From: Cercophora sp. LCS_1
Taxonomy: Eukaryota; Ascomycota; Sordariomycetes; Sordariales; Lasiosphaeriaceae
Direction: 5' to 3'
NCBI GenBank assembly: GCA_036250225.1
Contig: JAPZLL010000025.1
Location: 248,001 to 312,000, forward strand
Length of the DNA: 64,000 bases
The translations under genes were made by a program, and so were the position numbers. Below, in pieces: positions 34,390-45,076 of the stretch (its first letter is position 1; each line of letters starts with the position of its first letter). Below the pieces are notes generated by a model. That model did no database searches, was not told the DNA's origin, and was given only the letters and a program-made list of their open reading frames with translations.

Positions 34390-35133
34390 TTGAAGTGATA
34401 TACGAGGCTTGTGTGGTGGGGTGTTTCTTCTTGTGATGGGTGGCCTTCTTCTCGAGTTGTTTGGATACAATATGTGTTTCTTATTCCCTAAACTTAATGT
34501 CTTTTCCTAGCGGTATCTGGCGGTTGGGTGATGTGCTCAATACCCGTACCTATCTATGCCTATCATGGTTGAATGAGAGTTGTTGAAAAAACGCTCATGG
34601 AGCCTACCCCGCGCTCACTCGATCCAAGCAACATGGACGATGAACATGACAGACACCGCCGAGTACAACTGCGCTACGTGTCAAGGCTTGGGCCTTAGTT
34701 GAAAGTGCTCCCCAGATTCTCCCCAATATGCCCCGGCGCCAGTTCTATTCGGGTAGTGTGACGGGAACCGGCCATGCATCAGTGCAACTGTTGACCCCAA
34801 ACACAAGTGTTAGCTGTGGCGAACCGTGATTCGGCGTGCGTCTTGGCAACTGAAGCCATCGCGAAACAAAAACCTTGTGGTGCCCCGCGTGCAACGCCCA
34901 TTGGCCACCAAGATCGCCCCTTCCCGTTACACCTTCATGACGTCCGAAATGACGTACTAGTGCAGCCAACTTGAACTCTTGAACAAAGCGCGCCCGTCTC
35001 AACTTTTCGCTGCCATCTGCAACAACTTTCTTCATCGTCTCGCATCATCTGGATTTCGCCATTTTCACTTCACTCAACGACGATCTACCAGCACTCACTA
35101 CAAACCAGAAAAACATCGCGGTAGCAGCTCACA
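34390..35133. other. intergenic, 0.75 kb
   Basis: 3' flank of the kelch gene and promoter of the hydrolase gene. Nothing recognised. Confidence 0.4.
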
Positions 35134-36950
35134 ATGGACTCGCCACGACAAGCCCCAGAAACCACAACGGACCCTCCCAAATCCCCGTCTCCAATCCTCC
35201 TCCTGTGTTACATCCACGGCTTCAAAGGCACCACCACAACCTTCGGCACCTTCCCCAACGACCTTGAGGCCCATCTGTCCGCTCTCTTGCCCTCGACGAC
35301 AATCAAAACGCTCATCTACCCGCAATACTCGACAGTCGGCGAACTGCACATCGCGACAAAATCCTTTGTCGAATGGCTTAGCGCCCAACTCACGACCCTC
35401 ACGCCACCAGACGCACCGCGCCCCAATGTCGTTCTAATCGCCCACTCGATGGGGTATGTCTCCCTCATCCCTCTCCCTATTACCTGAAACTAACAAACCC
35501 CAGCGGCTTCGTCGCCTCCGACACCCTCTTCACAACCCTCCCGTCCACCCCGGTCCGCGCCCTCCTCTCCTTCGACACGCCCTACAACGGCCTAGCCCGT
35601 TCCATGTTCGTCTACGGCGCCTTCTCCAACTATCAACGCGTCACCTCCGTCTTCAATGTCATGACCGCGCTCTCCGCCGCCGCACCCGCCGCCTTGTCCA
35701 AACTCTCCACACGATCAGTTCCGCGCGCGACGAAATCAAGTCCAGCATGGAAAACATGGCAGATCATCGCCGTGCGCACCGGTACCGTCGGTGCTATTGC
35801 GGCTGGCGGTGTGGCAGCGTATGTTCACAGACGGAAGATTATGGACGGGGTGAAGGGCTTGAAGGATATTACGAGGGATGATATCAAGAGCGGGATGGGA
35901 CAGGGGCTGGCGTATGTCAATCGGGGGAGTGTAGGCGGGGCGTTGGGGTGGTTGAGTGAGCATTTTGCGTTTGTGGGGAGTTTGTTGAGGCAGAATGAGA
36001 TGGAAAGACGGTTCGAGAGGTTGTGTGCGTTGAGGGGTGTTGGGGTTCGGGATTATTATGTCAGTTTGGGGGAGAATGGGGTTTGGAGCGGTGGGTATTT
36101 TGTTCCGGAACGGACGTTTTGCGCGGTGCCGCCCTCGACAGGGGAGGAGGGAGAGAAGAAGGTGGTGGGCGACAAAGAGAAGGAGAAGGCGGCAGATGGG
36201 AAGGGAGAGGAGAAAGGAAAGGAGGACATGGAGAAGAGCGTGGTAAACAAGGACATTTTCAAGAGGTGTGTCGTTGAAGGTGCCGAGGATGAAGTTATTG
36301 CGCACATGAGCATTTTCAACAAGGAGAGGAATCAGGGGTACGACCAGATGGTTGAGGATGCGGCGAAGTGGTTGAAGCGGTGGGCTGAGAGCACGGAGGA
36401 GATTTGGGATGACCCAAAGTTCCAAGAGCCAGTACCTCCCGAGGAGGGAGAAACTGAGGAAATTGCAAAGGTTGTCGACGAAGACAACGTGGAGGGTGTC
36501 GAGGAAAGGGTCAAAGACAAAGGAGTTGGTGAGGATGCGGTACCGGACGAGAGCCCGATTGACATTGCAGCTGCCGCGTCACTCGTTCCGTTGCCGGAGG
36601 ACGAGGACGGTAAAGACGACGAGAAGAAGGCTTATCTCAGGCACCTGTTTGCCATTGCCCAGTCGACCGGGAGTGGGTTGTGGGGGAACATTCCGTCCAA
36701 AATGCCAACCGTCGACATGTCCAAGGTATCAATGCCCACCATGCCGAGCGTGTCGATGCCGAGCATGCCAGCCATGCCTAGCATGCCTAGCATGTCAATG
36801 CCGAAGAGCTTTGGCCTCTTCTCCAGGAAATCAGATGCCTCGGCGGAAACAGGGCCGAGCTCGGGGCCTGATACGGGGGTGACACCGAACGACAAGGTAG
36901 ATGGCAAGGCTGCTGGCGTGGGAGGACAGATTATCAGTGAAAAAGAATAG
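35134..36950 (+). CDS. alpha/beta-hydrolase (DUF676 lipase-like) with MPS-repeat tail
   Basis: Exons 35134-35453 and 35504-36950 (intron 50 nt) give 588 aa. The N-terminal domain has the beta1 sequence CYIHGFKG (oxyanion loop) and the nucleophile elbow AHSMGG, whose last Gly is completed by splicing, with Ser105 as the likely nucleophile. SFDTPYNGLARSMF follows. A hydrophobic segment with VRTGTVGAIAAGGVAAYV at about 195-212 suggests membrane association. A long acidic/lysine-rich region follows (about 330-510). Near 509-537 is a striking tandem of MPS-type units (SMPSMPAMPSMPSMSMPK). DUF676 enzymes are putative serine esterases/lipases, often organellar; substrate is unknown. The second exon lacks frame breaks over 1.4 kb. 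Confidence 0.8.
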
Positions 36951-37684
36951 GAGGTCGGCGGACTCCGTGGCGTCGTGGTTGCTCTTTCAAGTCTGGCTCG
37001 GTGCTGAGGGCTACTAATAGCCCTGCTTCCAGCATCACGACATGGCTTGGCCCCAGAGTCTGGAGATAAGGTTATCATCGATTACTATTTCGATTTTTGG
37101 TGCCCGGTGTTGTGGTTGCGTCACTAGTGTTCCCCTTGCGGTGCCTTGCAGGTTGCCAGGGCCCGTGACGCACACGGCGTGGGATTGTGTGCTTGATCTG
37201 CACCGTTGTAATAGTCTCTTGCCTATCCTGCATCAGGCGTCGACGACTTCTTTGACAGCAGCAGCCGGGGTCGATGGCGTGCAGCACCCAGCGCGTTGTC
37301 TTGGCGAGGGATTTAGCGGACTGTCGCCGTACCTACAGCGATCGCCGGCAAACGTTGCAACGTCGGCCGTGGTGATTGGCCCGACGCGGCACCTGCTGGC
37401 CCCCCTGGCTCCCGCTCGGCAGTGCTCGATTAGGAAGCTGGCGATTGGTGAGGCCGACAGATTGGAGGGGGCGCCGTGTGGGGTTGCACGGGGTTTGGGG
37501 CCGAGTCGCAGCCAGCCACGGGCGGGCGTGGTGGTTGTCGGTCGTGGTCTTATCTCAGCCCGTGAGTGGTTGTGGTTGTTGTCGCTGGCCAATTGGTGGC
37601 TTGGCATCGGCGACTTGACGCCGGTGTACGAGGGCTACAACGTGGTGTCTCAGTTTGACTGGGTCGAATACTAAGATGTCGGGG
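36951..37684. other. intergenic, 0.7 kb
   Basis: A plus-strand open frame at 37042-37674 shows no domain and unusual composition, so it is not called. Nothing else was recognised. Confidence 0.35.
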
Positions 37685-37690
37685 TATATA
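37685..37690 (+). promoter_or_regulatory. TATA-like box of the secreted nuclease gene
   Basis: TATATA 80 bp upstream of the ATG at 37770, in GGGGTATATAGTTG. Confidence 0.4.
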
Positions 37691-37769
37691 GTTGACGATG
37701 ATTCCCGGTGAATGGAACGAAACATGATCAGCACCGGCATCATCTTCACGGACCACATCACCTGTCAAT

Positions 37770-38497
37770 ATGAAGTTCTATATTCTCCTTGCCGCTGCCG
37801 GCTTGGCCAATGCGGCCCCGGCTACCCTCCAAGCCCGTGCTCCGGTATGTGCACTTCTCTGTTAGGGCCACTCACATGTCAGACTGACCGACAAAATCGC
37901 AGCCAGGAATCCCCTCCAAGGCCACGGCCCAGTCCCAGCTCGCCGCGCTCACGGTCAAGTCCTATGTCGACCCCGGCGGTTACAGCCGCGACCTCTTTCC
38001 CCATTGGATCACCCAGTCCGGCACATGCAACATCCGGTAATTTCTCCATGCCCTCGTTCGCTTTCGCCAGGTTCACTAACAGCAACAGCGAATACGTCCT
38101 CAAACGCGACGGCACCAGCGTCGTCACCAACTCGGCCTGCACCGCCACCTCAGGCACATGGGTCTCCCCCTATGACGGCGCAACGTGGACCGCGGCATCG
38201 GATATCGATATCGACCACATGGTCCCGCTCAAGAACGCGTGGGTCAACGGCGCCAGCAGCTGGACTACCTCCAAGCGCCAGGAGTTCGCCAATGACATTT
38301 CGTCGCCTCAGCTGTGGGCTGTTACCGACAATGTCAACCAGGCCAAGAGCGATATGAGCCCGGATGCGTGGAAGCCCCCTCTTACGTCGTTTTATTGCAC
38401 GTATGCCAAGAGCTGGGTTGCTGTCAAGTCCAAGTGGGCGCTGACCATTACGTCGGCGGAGAAGACGGCGTTGACGAGTATGATCAATACTTGCTAA
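37770..38497 (+). CDS. secreted HNH endonuclease-like protein (GmrSD C-terminal/DUF1524 type)
   Basis: Exons 37770-37844, 37903-38036 and 38089-38497 (introns 58 and 52 nt) give 205 aa. The first exon encodes a signal peptide (MKFYILLAAAGLANA). The HNH/beta-beta-alpha-Me signature follows: DIDIDHMVPLKNAWVNGASS around 108-127 with His113, and DNVNQAKSDMSPDAWKPP around 150-167 with the downstream Asn. Cysteines at about 67, 87, 173 and 205 could pair. Length and organisation match small fungal secreted proteins with the GmrSD C-terminal domain, which are nonspecific or nucleic-acid nutrient-scavenging nucleases. Activity on DNA or RNA is inferred from the family; no export partner is nearby. 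Splicing restores CNIREYVLKRDG exactly at a phase-2 junction. Confidence 0.87.
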
Positions 38498-38746
38498 GGT
38501 AGGGTGATGAGAGTGGAGGAGATGATATTGCCAGCGATGCAGTGAAGATAAGCATCTGGGGTTCTGTTTTGTTGTTGGTGGCTTTGGGTGGGACTCTTTA
38601 GGCAAGGTGTTGGTACTTGGGGATTGGGATATGATTGGGGTTTTTTCGTCAGCATGCGTCTTCCTTGGTGGCATTATTTGATCAGCCTGGGCTGAAAAGC
38701 ACGAGTTTTAGCGAAATACCAATTGTCATGACACATCATCTCCTTG

Positions 38747-39724
38747 TCACATCCCTTGCCATCGTCTAGCAACAGCCAACAACCCATCCAACCTCACCAG
38801 CGCCCCCGTCAACACAAGTACATGCATCCAGTTGTGGCTCTGTCCCAGAAAATCAAATCTCCGTGGGAACCACCGCTCCGGTATCCTTGCCGCATAGACA
38901 GCCGAGCCAGAAAAGTTGATCAGACCCAGTCCAAAGAACGACCGAAGCCCCATCATCCCCTCAAGCTCATCCCAGCCGAAGACCGACAGACCGTGAATAA
39001 TCGGAACAAACAAACTCGCCCCAAGACCAGCGTACATCAGAAACCGGGTGAATCTGTACTCTGGCCGTCGAAACTTTGGTCTCAAAGTGAAAACGCCACA
39101 TCCGATTCCTGTCGCTGTAAGCAGAGCAAGGTACAAGTTGCGGGTTGCTTTATCGTGGTAGAACCCGTAATGTGCCCCGGAGACACCAGTGCCCCACATC
39201 ACCAAGACGATTCCCAGGTGGTCGAGTTCATTGCCAAACTTGTGCATGTGGGGACCGTGGTCGGAGAAGGTGTGGTAGACCGTCGATAGGATGAAGCAGA
39301 CCACCACGCCGGTGAAGTAGGTGCCAAATGCGACGCCATCTTCAAATTTGATGCCGTTGGCGAGTTTGGACCAGAAGAAGAAACGACCGAATAGGACGAC
39401 GAAGAGGAGAGCGCCGAGGAGGTGGGACCAGATGTTCGCTTTGCAAGTTTATGTCAGTATGTCCCTCAATATTTGAGAACCACGAAGGTCCGGGGAGCGC
39501 ACCCGTCCCATTATGAATGTGGAATATGCTCTTTGCCGAGGCCAAATGCGAGAAAGTGGCTCGTCGATAGCCGGTGAGGATGAACTCGTTGTCTCGTTGC
39601 CATGGTGCTGATTTTGTTAGTTGTTTGGATCGGATGCGTCCGACGGCTAAAGTCGCGTGATACATATCTCAGCCCATGTGAGCAGGCGCCCTGCGTCTCG
39701 CCTGTCGGGTTTGACACGCCGCAT
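38747..39724 (-). CDS. PAQR-family (AdipoR/hemolysin-III-like, Izh-type) seven-TM protein
   Basis: Exons 39724-39664, 39607-39503 and 39438-38747 (introns 56 and 64 nt) give 285 aa. The only in-frame ATG is at 39724 (MRRVKPDRRDAGRLLTWAEI). Splicing restores SPWQRDNEFILTGYRR and TANIWSHLLGALLF, both diagnostic for fungal PAQRs. The three metal-binding elements are present: STVYHTFSDHG, NELDHLG and SHNWMHVL, supplying the conserved S/H, D and HxxxH residues. Seven TM helices are expected. Family members have been linked to zinc and sterol signalling and to ceramidase activity (yeast Izh1-4, mammalian AdipoR). Location in the plasma membrane or ER is inferred. The small first exon is supported by phase agreement. 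Confidence 0.9.
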
Positions 39725-40170
39725 TGAGGCTTGTGTCTTGAACACAGGCCCTAGTTTATCATCGATAGGGAACAGTTCAGAGTGCACAAAGGGTGGAGGG
39801 GTAGATCCACGGTTCTTCACATGCGACGGCTGTTCCCCGCACAGTTGACAAAGAAAAATGTAATTGACATGCAATCCTGAGATTTGATGTTTAAAACGAC
39901 GTTCTTACCATCTCTATGGCCCTCTGGCCGGGTAGTCAATGACCCCTGCCGCGGAGGAATTGGCGTGCCCACATGGAATAACCGGTTCTCCCCAGTGCGG
40001 GAGAAGTGGGCGTGAGGAGCGTCGTCATCATCGGTGGATCAGCTTTTGTGGCAGAGCCTACGTGGTTCAAATGTGTTGGTGGCAAAGTATTGGATGCTGA
40101 ACGGCTTATGGGTGGATCTGTTGCCGCATATATATTTGATAGATCATGCAAGATGAAGATTGAAGTATTG
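39725..40170. other. intergenic, 0.45 kb
   Basis: Promoter of the PAQR gene (minus) and 3' flank of an F-box gene. Nothing recognised. Confidence 0.35.
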
Positions 40171-41036
40171 TTATTGATACCTAGGTACCCAGCTAATCGT
40201 TTCCAGTGCCTGCCGCAGTGGAACGAATGAATCAAGCGTCAATGGAAACGGATATGGCGCCCAGTCCCATTCGGTATTTGTCCAGTCAAGCGCGACCCCC
40301 ACAGCGTAACACGTTTGCGCCAGTTCATGATAACAGCTTTCCTCCGGGTACTCTCCATCTGGGCCCTTCCCAAAGGCTACAATAAGACGATTTAGGTGCG
40401 GTGTTACCCCTAGGCGTCCTTCCAGCTTGACCTCCTGGAGATTCTCAAACCTCGGCAAACAGTCACGTTTGCGAAAGAGAGCTAAAGAAAGAACCTTCCC
40501 AACGATTGAGCTCTCAACAATGCAGTCCGACTCCAACGACAATGATTTTAGGTTGGAAAATCGGGACATCATCAAAGCGATTAAAGCGTCCCAGGTTCCC
40601 TTGCGCACTTCCTGGCCCCAATCCCAAGTATAGGGCAGTGGTAGCGCTTGAACGAACGCGATACACTGGCGTCGGTGGTGCTTTTCCAGCGCGATGCGCA
40701 ACCGTGCTCTGGGCTCCCACTTAGGTCGCCGAGGATGGGCCTGCCGCTGTTTACAGCAAAGTTCTCGACGTGGGCTGCTAAGTCGGGTCGTCGCAAAAGG
40801 GTAGATACAAGAGAGCCGATGACTCCAGCAGTTATCGGGCGCGAGAGCCATATGGTTTGCTCCTGTCGTTTAAGTCCCCACCGAGTTCCTGTGAAGCTGA
40901 TCGATTTGTAGAGGACTGGCTGTACCACGGTAAAGAGATACCGGTTGGCCAGGCATATGGCAACAAGATCGGAGCGCGGAAGGGTGGCAAGGAGTTCGTG
41001 AGGAATCTCTGGCGGACACGAATTGAGGTTCTCCAT
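40171..41036 (-). CDS. F-box-like protein, short
   Basis: ATG at 41036 (MENLNSCPPEIPHELLATLP). Residues 5-45 form an F-box-like motif (PPEIPHELLATLPRSDLVAI, then CLANRYLFTVVQPVLYKSI). Exon 1 continues to 40755. The remaining coding region lies in a different frame. The best reconciliation is an 89-nt intron at 40666-40754 (donor GTAAAC, branch CACCGAC, acceptor GCCAG), giving 258 aa with exons 41036-40755 and 40665-40171. The C-terminus has leucine-rich motifs (RFSNLKSLSLESD, LPRFENLQEVKLEG). The alternative is a frameshifted gene: conserved-looking sequence (WEPRARLRIALEKHH) continues in the second frame inside the proposed intron. Substrate and partner are unknown. Confidence 0.62.
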
Positions 41037-41579
41037 TTTGGATGTGAGGCCGTTCGGCGTGGAAGAGTACTAGTAGGGGGAGGCAAGAGAGGTATGAGAG
41101 GGGGCTGGCTGGTAGATATAGGCTTTGAAGCACTGGAGCATCAAGGCAGCATCCCAGGCACCCATGGAATTCCTAGATCGCACCCGGGAATGGAAGCAGG
41201 TTCTGGAAAGAGCTCGTCTTTTCGCACCCTCGCTTTTGATTTCCCTCATTACCCCACTCCGTACACAGCACCGATCCGCGCGAACTGTCCAGGCAGATAG
41301 TTGTATAGCAGCCATCAATGAATTGTGAATCTGAAACGCCTTTGACTTCCTAGGCCCATGCACTTGGCTTTGTGTTTGGCTTTGTGGCAAGATGCATCAT
41401 CGCTCCAGATATTGTACACAAAGGCCATTAAGACATTTCAAACACGGGTTCCAGCGACATCTTCGCCTTTCAGGGGAAACAATCCATGTCTCACGCAAAC
41501 CCGAGTCCACCTTCCGCCTCGTTCCATCCTCTTCCGAATTCAACCATTTCCCTCGACGTCAAGTGACATCAGGAGGCAC
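41037..41579. other. intergenic, 0.54 kb
   Basis: Between two minus-strand genes. It should hold the promoter of the F-box gene. Nothing else recognised. Confidence 0.35.
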
Positions 41580-42652
41580 TCAGAAAAACGCATTGGCACT
41601 AACATCATTCTGTCCCAAATCTCCCAAGCCCCAGTTCAGCTCGGCAGTCTTGGTCAAGCTATAATGGTTGAACGCGGTATTATTCGTCGTGCCAACTTTG
41701 TTAGCAGGGACAGCGCTGCCGAGCAGTACCGAGTAGATGCGGTTGGTGCCCGTAGTGCTTCCCTCATCAAAGGTCAGGACCACAAGGGTCCTGTTGATGT
41801 TGAAGTTGGGGTTGGCAAGCAGGGGCGTGAGGAAGTTGCGAGACCAACTGCCGGCAACGCTGATGGAGCTGTCGTGGGCGTTGTTGGCTGTTGTTTGTTA
41901 GCCGTGGACATGTAATGGAAATGGATGGCTGACTCATGTTGGGTGTGATAAACATCCACTGCGGGAGCTTGTTGTTGGCGAGGTCGTTATAGAACATGGT
42001 CAAGTTCTTGCACTTGGCCAGACGGGTGGTGCTAGATGTGACGGAGTCGTAGCTCATCAGCGGGCTGGGAGTGTCAGTGAGGATTGATAAAAAGGATGGG
42101 AAACCTGCTTGTGCTTGCGGACGTAGTCGGTTTGACCAGCGGGGTTCTTCCAGTCGGCTTGGAAGCCAGAGTAGGGCATGTCCTCCTGGTAGATGCTCCA
42201 GCTGACGCCCTTGGCCTCGAGTAGGTCGACGATGGTCTTGATGCTTGAGCCGAGCCGGCGGAAGGCGTTGTCGGTGATGCCATGCAAGCTTGCACCGACT
42301 GCGGCGACGTAGTTGGGCTGCGAGGGATGCGTGGTGGCGTAGTAATTGGTCAGACTGATACCTTGGCTGGCGAGCCACGCGAGGTTGGCTGGAGAATGTC
42401 AACAAGAAGACTCGAAACGTGATGGATGATGAGTAGGCACGCACTGTTGGCAATGGCAGCGCTGTAGTCGGTGTTCTCTAGGAAGATCTGGACATAGCGC
42501 TCAAACTTGGTGCCCTGGACACTGCTCGTGGGGGATAGGGTGAGGGCTGTGGCACGGGCAGCAGCAACGGCGGCTGAGGCAGTGCTCGTGTACTGAAGCT
42601 GAGCAGTGACGACGCCCCCGAGAAGGGAGAGTGAGACAAGGGAGAACTTCAT
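41580..42652 (-). CDS. secreted acid phosphatase (phosphoesterase family, PhoA-like)
   Basis: Four exons, 42652-42445, 42388-42109, 42064-41934 and 41887-41580, give 308 aa. The start MKFSLVSLSLLGGVVTAQ is a signal peptide. Family motifs (PF04185 type) are present: GISLTNYYATTHPSQPNYVA, SWSIYQEDMPYSGF, KLPQWMFITPNMTNNAHDSS, and VVLTFDEGST near the C-terminus; DE likely contributes metal ligands. The TPNMTNNAHD motif is completed across the last intron. Introns 1 (56 nt) and 3 (46 nt) are GT-AG. Intron 2 (42065-42108, 44 nt) needs a GC donor to keep frame and to restore RKHNPLMSYD. The family hydrolyses phosphomonoesters at acidic pH and is phosphate-repressible in Aspergillus and Penicillium. 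Regulation here is inferred only. Confidence 0.9.
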
Positions 42653-42763
42653 CGTTACGTGAATGATGGAAAATTGGTGTAGAACTTGCGAAAGCGGTCG
42701 AGATCTCGGACTTGGATGCCCCTCTTGTTTTGTCTCTGACCCAACATTTCAAGCCCCTGACGC

Positions 42764-42771
42764 TTTTATAC
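42764..42771 (-). promoter_or_regulatory. TATA-like box of the acid phosphatase gene
   Basis: GTATAAAA on the minus strand, 112 bp upstream of the ATG at 42652. Confidence 0.4.
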
Positions 42772-43877
42772 AAGGGCTCAGGAGCTCAACCAAAATTGAC
42801 GCCTCGACACCATCAAGCCTTCCCGATTTGGAAACCCGCACAACGTCCGAGGGCGCAATCTTTTGCCCTGATTTCTCGGGATGTTCCCTCAACTTGAAGA
42901 CAAACACGTGGGACAGAATGCTTATCTGGTGGTATGAACGTGTGCGGAATATCCTCCGTCCCCGATTTCATATTGACGATGGTGATATTGACCATCACGA
43001 CGTTGTTGAGCTGGTGGTAACAATTCAGCCTCGATGTAACCCCTGACTTCCAAATCGGTCCGCAGGCAGAATGACGTGCCGTCCACCCCCATGGGGCTGC
43101 AGAACCAAGCTCCCCGAGCTTAGAGCCCGGATTAGAACAGGTATCGAATCTTCGACTCGGTGATCTCTTTGGGAATAGGAACGAGACGAAGTGACCCACG
43201 TGTGTCATGCCAACAAGTCATTGGCCAACCAAGCCGACGCTACCCCACATAAGTTGATGTCACCATCACGACTCTATCACAACCGCCAACGGCGCTCAAG
43301 CGTAGAGCTAGAACGAAAAGGCTGACCGAGCCGGCAAGGCTTGTTTGGGGTGGCAGTTGTTAGGTCAACACCACGGCACGTGTCACGTCTCAATACCCCT
43401 GAACCCCAAACTTGGCACTGCAGGTTTATCGCCGCAACGGCCCGCCGCGCTGGGGCTGCCGTGCCACTGCCGGAAAGCCAAGTCGAGAACGTTGATGTGC
43501 TCGATCGCATCTGCCTTGGCAGCACGTGTGGGCTTGTCCCTGGCAGATTGGCCAGAGCTTGGCGACCCCTGGCGCCACAGGGTCGCATCAGGAACGAACA
43601 GAGGCCGTGTAAGTCGCCCAATGAGATGTTGGTTGTTTCCAACCAATATCACTCTCCAAGTTGCCGAATTTGGAAGTGGGAGTGAGGCTTTGTGGGAGTG
43701 AAAATGACGGATATCCAGGTGTTCGCTGTTCGAGACGACGAGGTTCTTCCCGTTCATCTCGCTCATCTTGTTCCTCAGTTTATCACCTTGCCGGGCTCGT
43801 TTTATTACTCCCGATAGCTCGTCGTTCACCTCTTTCCGCACACCCATCACTGTCTCACCTTGAGAAAATCGACTACA
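42772..43877. other. intergenic, 1.1 kb, between divergent acid phosphatase and CCC1-like genes
   Basis: Shared upstream region. No gene or repeat recognised. Confidence 0.35.
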
Positions 43878-44729
43878 ATGTCACCACCAACTCAAACCAA
43901 GACATACCAACCTCTCCCATCTTCGCCAGTTGAACTCCCAACCTCGCCAACTTCCCCCACGTCCTCCTTATCCCTCACTCTCGATACCATGGACCCCTCC
44001 ATCTTCCCACAAACTTATTCCCCACCAGCTCATACCAAGCCCCTCTTCAACATCCCTTCACTCTCCACCCTCCTCTCCAACCTGACTCTCGGCTTCGCAG
44101 ACGGCCTGACCGTGCCGTTCGCCCTCACCGCAGGCCTCTCCTCCCTCGGCCAAACCAAAACTGTCATCTCCGCCGGCCTAGCCGAGATATGCGCCGGCAG
44201 TATAAGCATGGGTATCGGCGGGTACCTTGCTGCCCGAAGCCCAAGTTCACACGATGAACAAAAGCCAGAAGCCGAGAGCGAAGAGGGCTTGCTGCGTTCT
44301 GACACCGAGAAGGGTTGCCTCTCGGGTGAGGTGGTGAAGTACCTTGAAGTCCTCAGACTCCCCGTCGAGCTGGAGCACCAAGTCCTCGACTTTGTGAGAA
44401 CCAACGGATGGGATGGCTCTGTCGACGAAGAGGAAAAGGGATCACCTGTGTTGGAGGGAGTAGCTGTCGCGGTTGGGTATTTGGTGGGAGGGATCCTACC
44501 GCTTTTTCCGTATTTCTTCGTGAGCGAAGCCTGGAATGGGCTTGTGTGGAGCTTTGGGGTTTGTGTGGTTGCGTTGTTTGTGTTTGGTTTTGCCAAGTGC
44601 TGGGTGTTGAGTGGTGGTAGGATGAGGACGAGCCTGTGGGAGGGTGTGCAGATGGTTGTGCTGGGGAGTGTCGCCGCACTAGCGGCGGTGTTGTGTGTAA
44701 GGGTGTTTGATGGGGCTGTCGAGGGTTGA
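43878..44729 (+). CDS. CCC1/VIT1-family vacuolar iron/manganese transporter
   Basis: Single exon, 283 aa from the ATG at 43878 (ACAATG context). After a proline/serine/threonine-rich cytosolic N-terminus of about 55 residues, TM1 contains GFADGLTVPFALTAGLSSLG with the conserved Asp75. TM2 has GLAEICAGSISMGIGGYLAA with Glu103 and Met111, which match the cation path of VIT1/CCC1. The GGY form at the end of TM2 (rather than GEY) is as I recall for yeast Ccc1. A charged cytosolic loop follows (about 122-190), then three more helices. These proteins load Fe2+ or Mn2+ into the vacuole by proton exchange and protect against iron toxicity. In fungi they are usually induced under high iron through HapX/CCAAT; no site was verified here. 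Confidence 0.9.
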   Translation: MSPPTQTKTYQPLPSSPVELPTSPTSPTSSLSLTLDTMDPSIFPQTYSPPAHTKPLFNIPSLSTLLSNLTLGFADGLTVPFALTAGLSSLGQTKTVISAGLAEICAGSISMGIGGYLAARSPSSHDEQKPEAESEEGLLRSDTEKGCLSGEVVKYLEVLRLPVELEHQVLDFVRTNGWDGSVDEEEKGSPVLEGVAVAVGYLVGGILPLFPYFFVSEAWNGLVWSFGVCVVALFVFGFAKCWVLSGGRMRTSLWEGVQMVVLGSVAALAAVLCVRVFDGAVEG

Positions 44730-45076
44730 TTGACTATCCCCGTGGTCTCAGCCATAGTTTGACCAAGCCGTCGACAGTTTAGTATGGTTTCTTTCCAAGG
44801 TTAGATCGATCAGTAAGGCTACAAAACGACGTTGCTAGGTGTTGAATTGCCGCGAACTTTCTTTGTACGAAAACCAGTATCCTTTGCTTGATGCTCCTTT
44901 GAAGGATGTAGCATCACTCGTGATCGGCTGATGGAGATATTCCGTCCCAGATTTCAAATACATTGGCATTGCAATTTACCACAATATTCTCAACAAGTAG
45001 GAAGCGGAAACGCGATGAATTCAAAATGGCATCTTGATGTGGGAAACCATGCACATGAGAGTGACCAGAAAAATGC
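44730..45076. other. intergenic, 0.35 kb
   Basis: Convergent 3' flanks of the CCC1-like and F-box genes. Nothing recognised. Confidence 0.35.

Noticed and set aside
37042..37674. 210-codon plus-strand frame
   Set aside because: Composition and hydrophobic pattern are not protein-like; it lies between two well-supported genes and has no signal or domain.
43105..43165. Possible tRNA arm-like sequence (TATCGAATCTTCGACT)
   Set aside because: No acceptor stem, no cloverleaf and no box A/B spacing.
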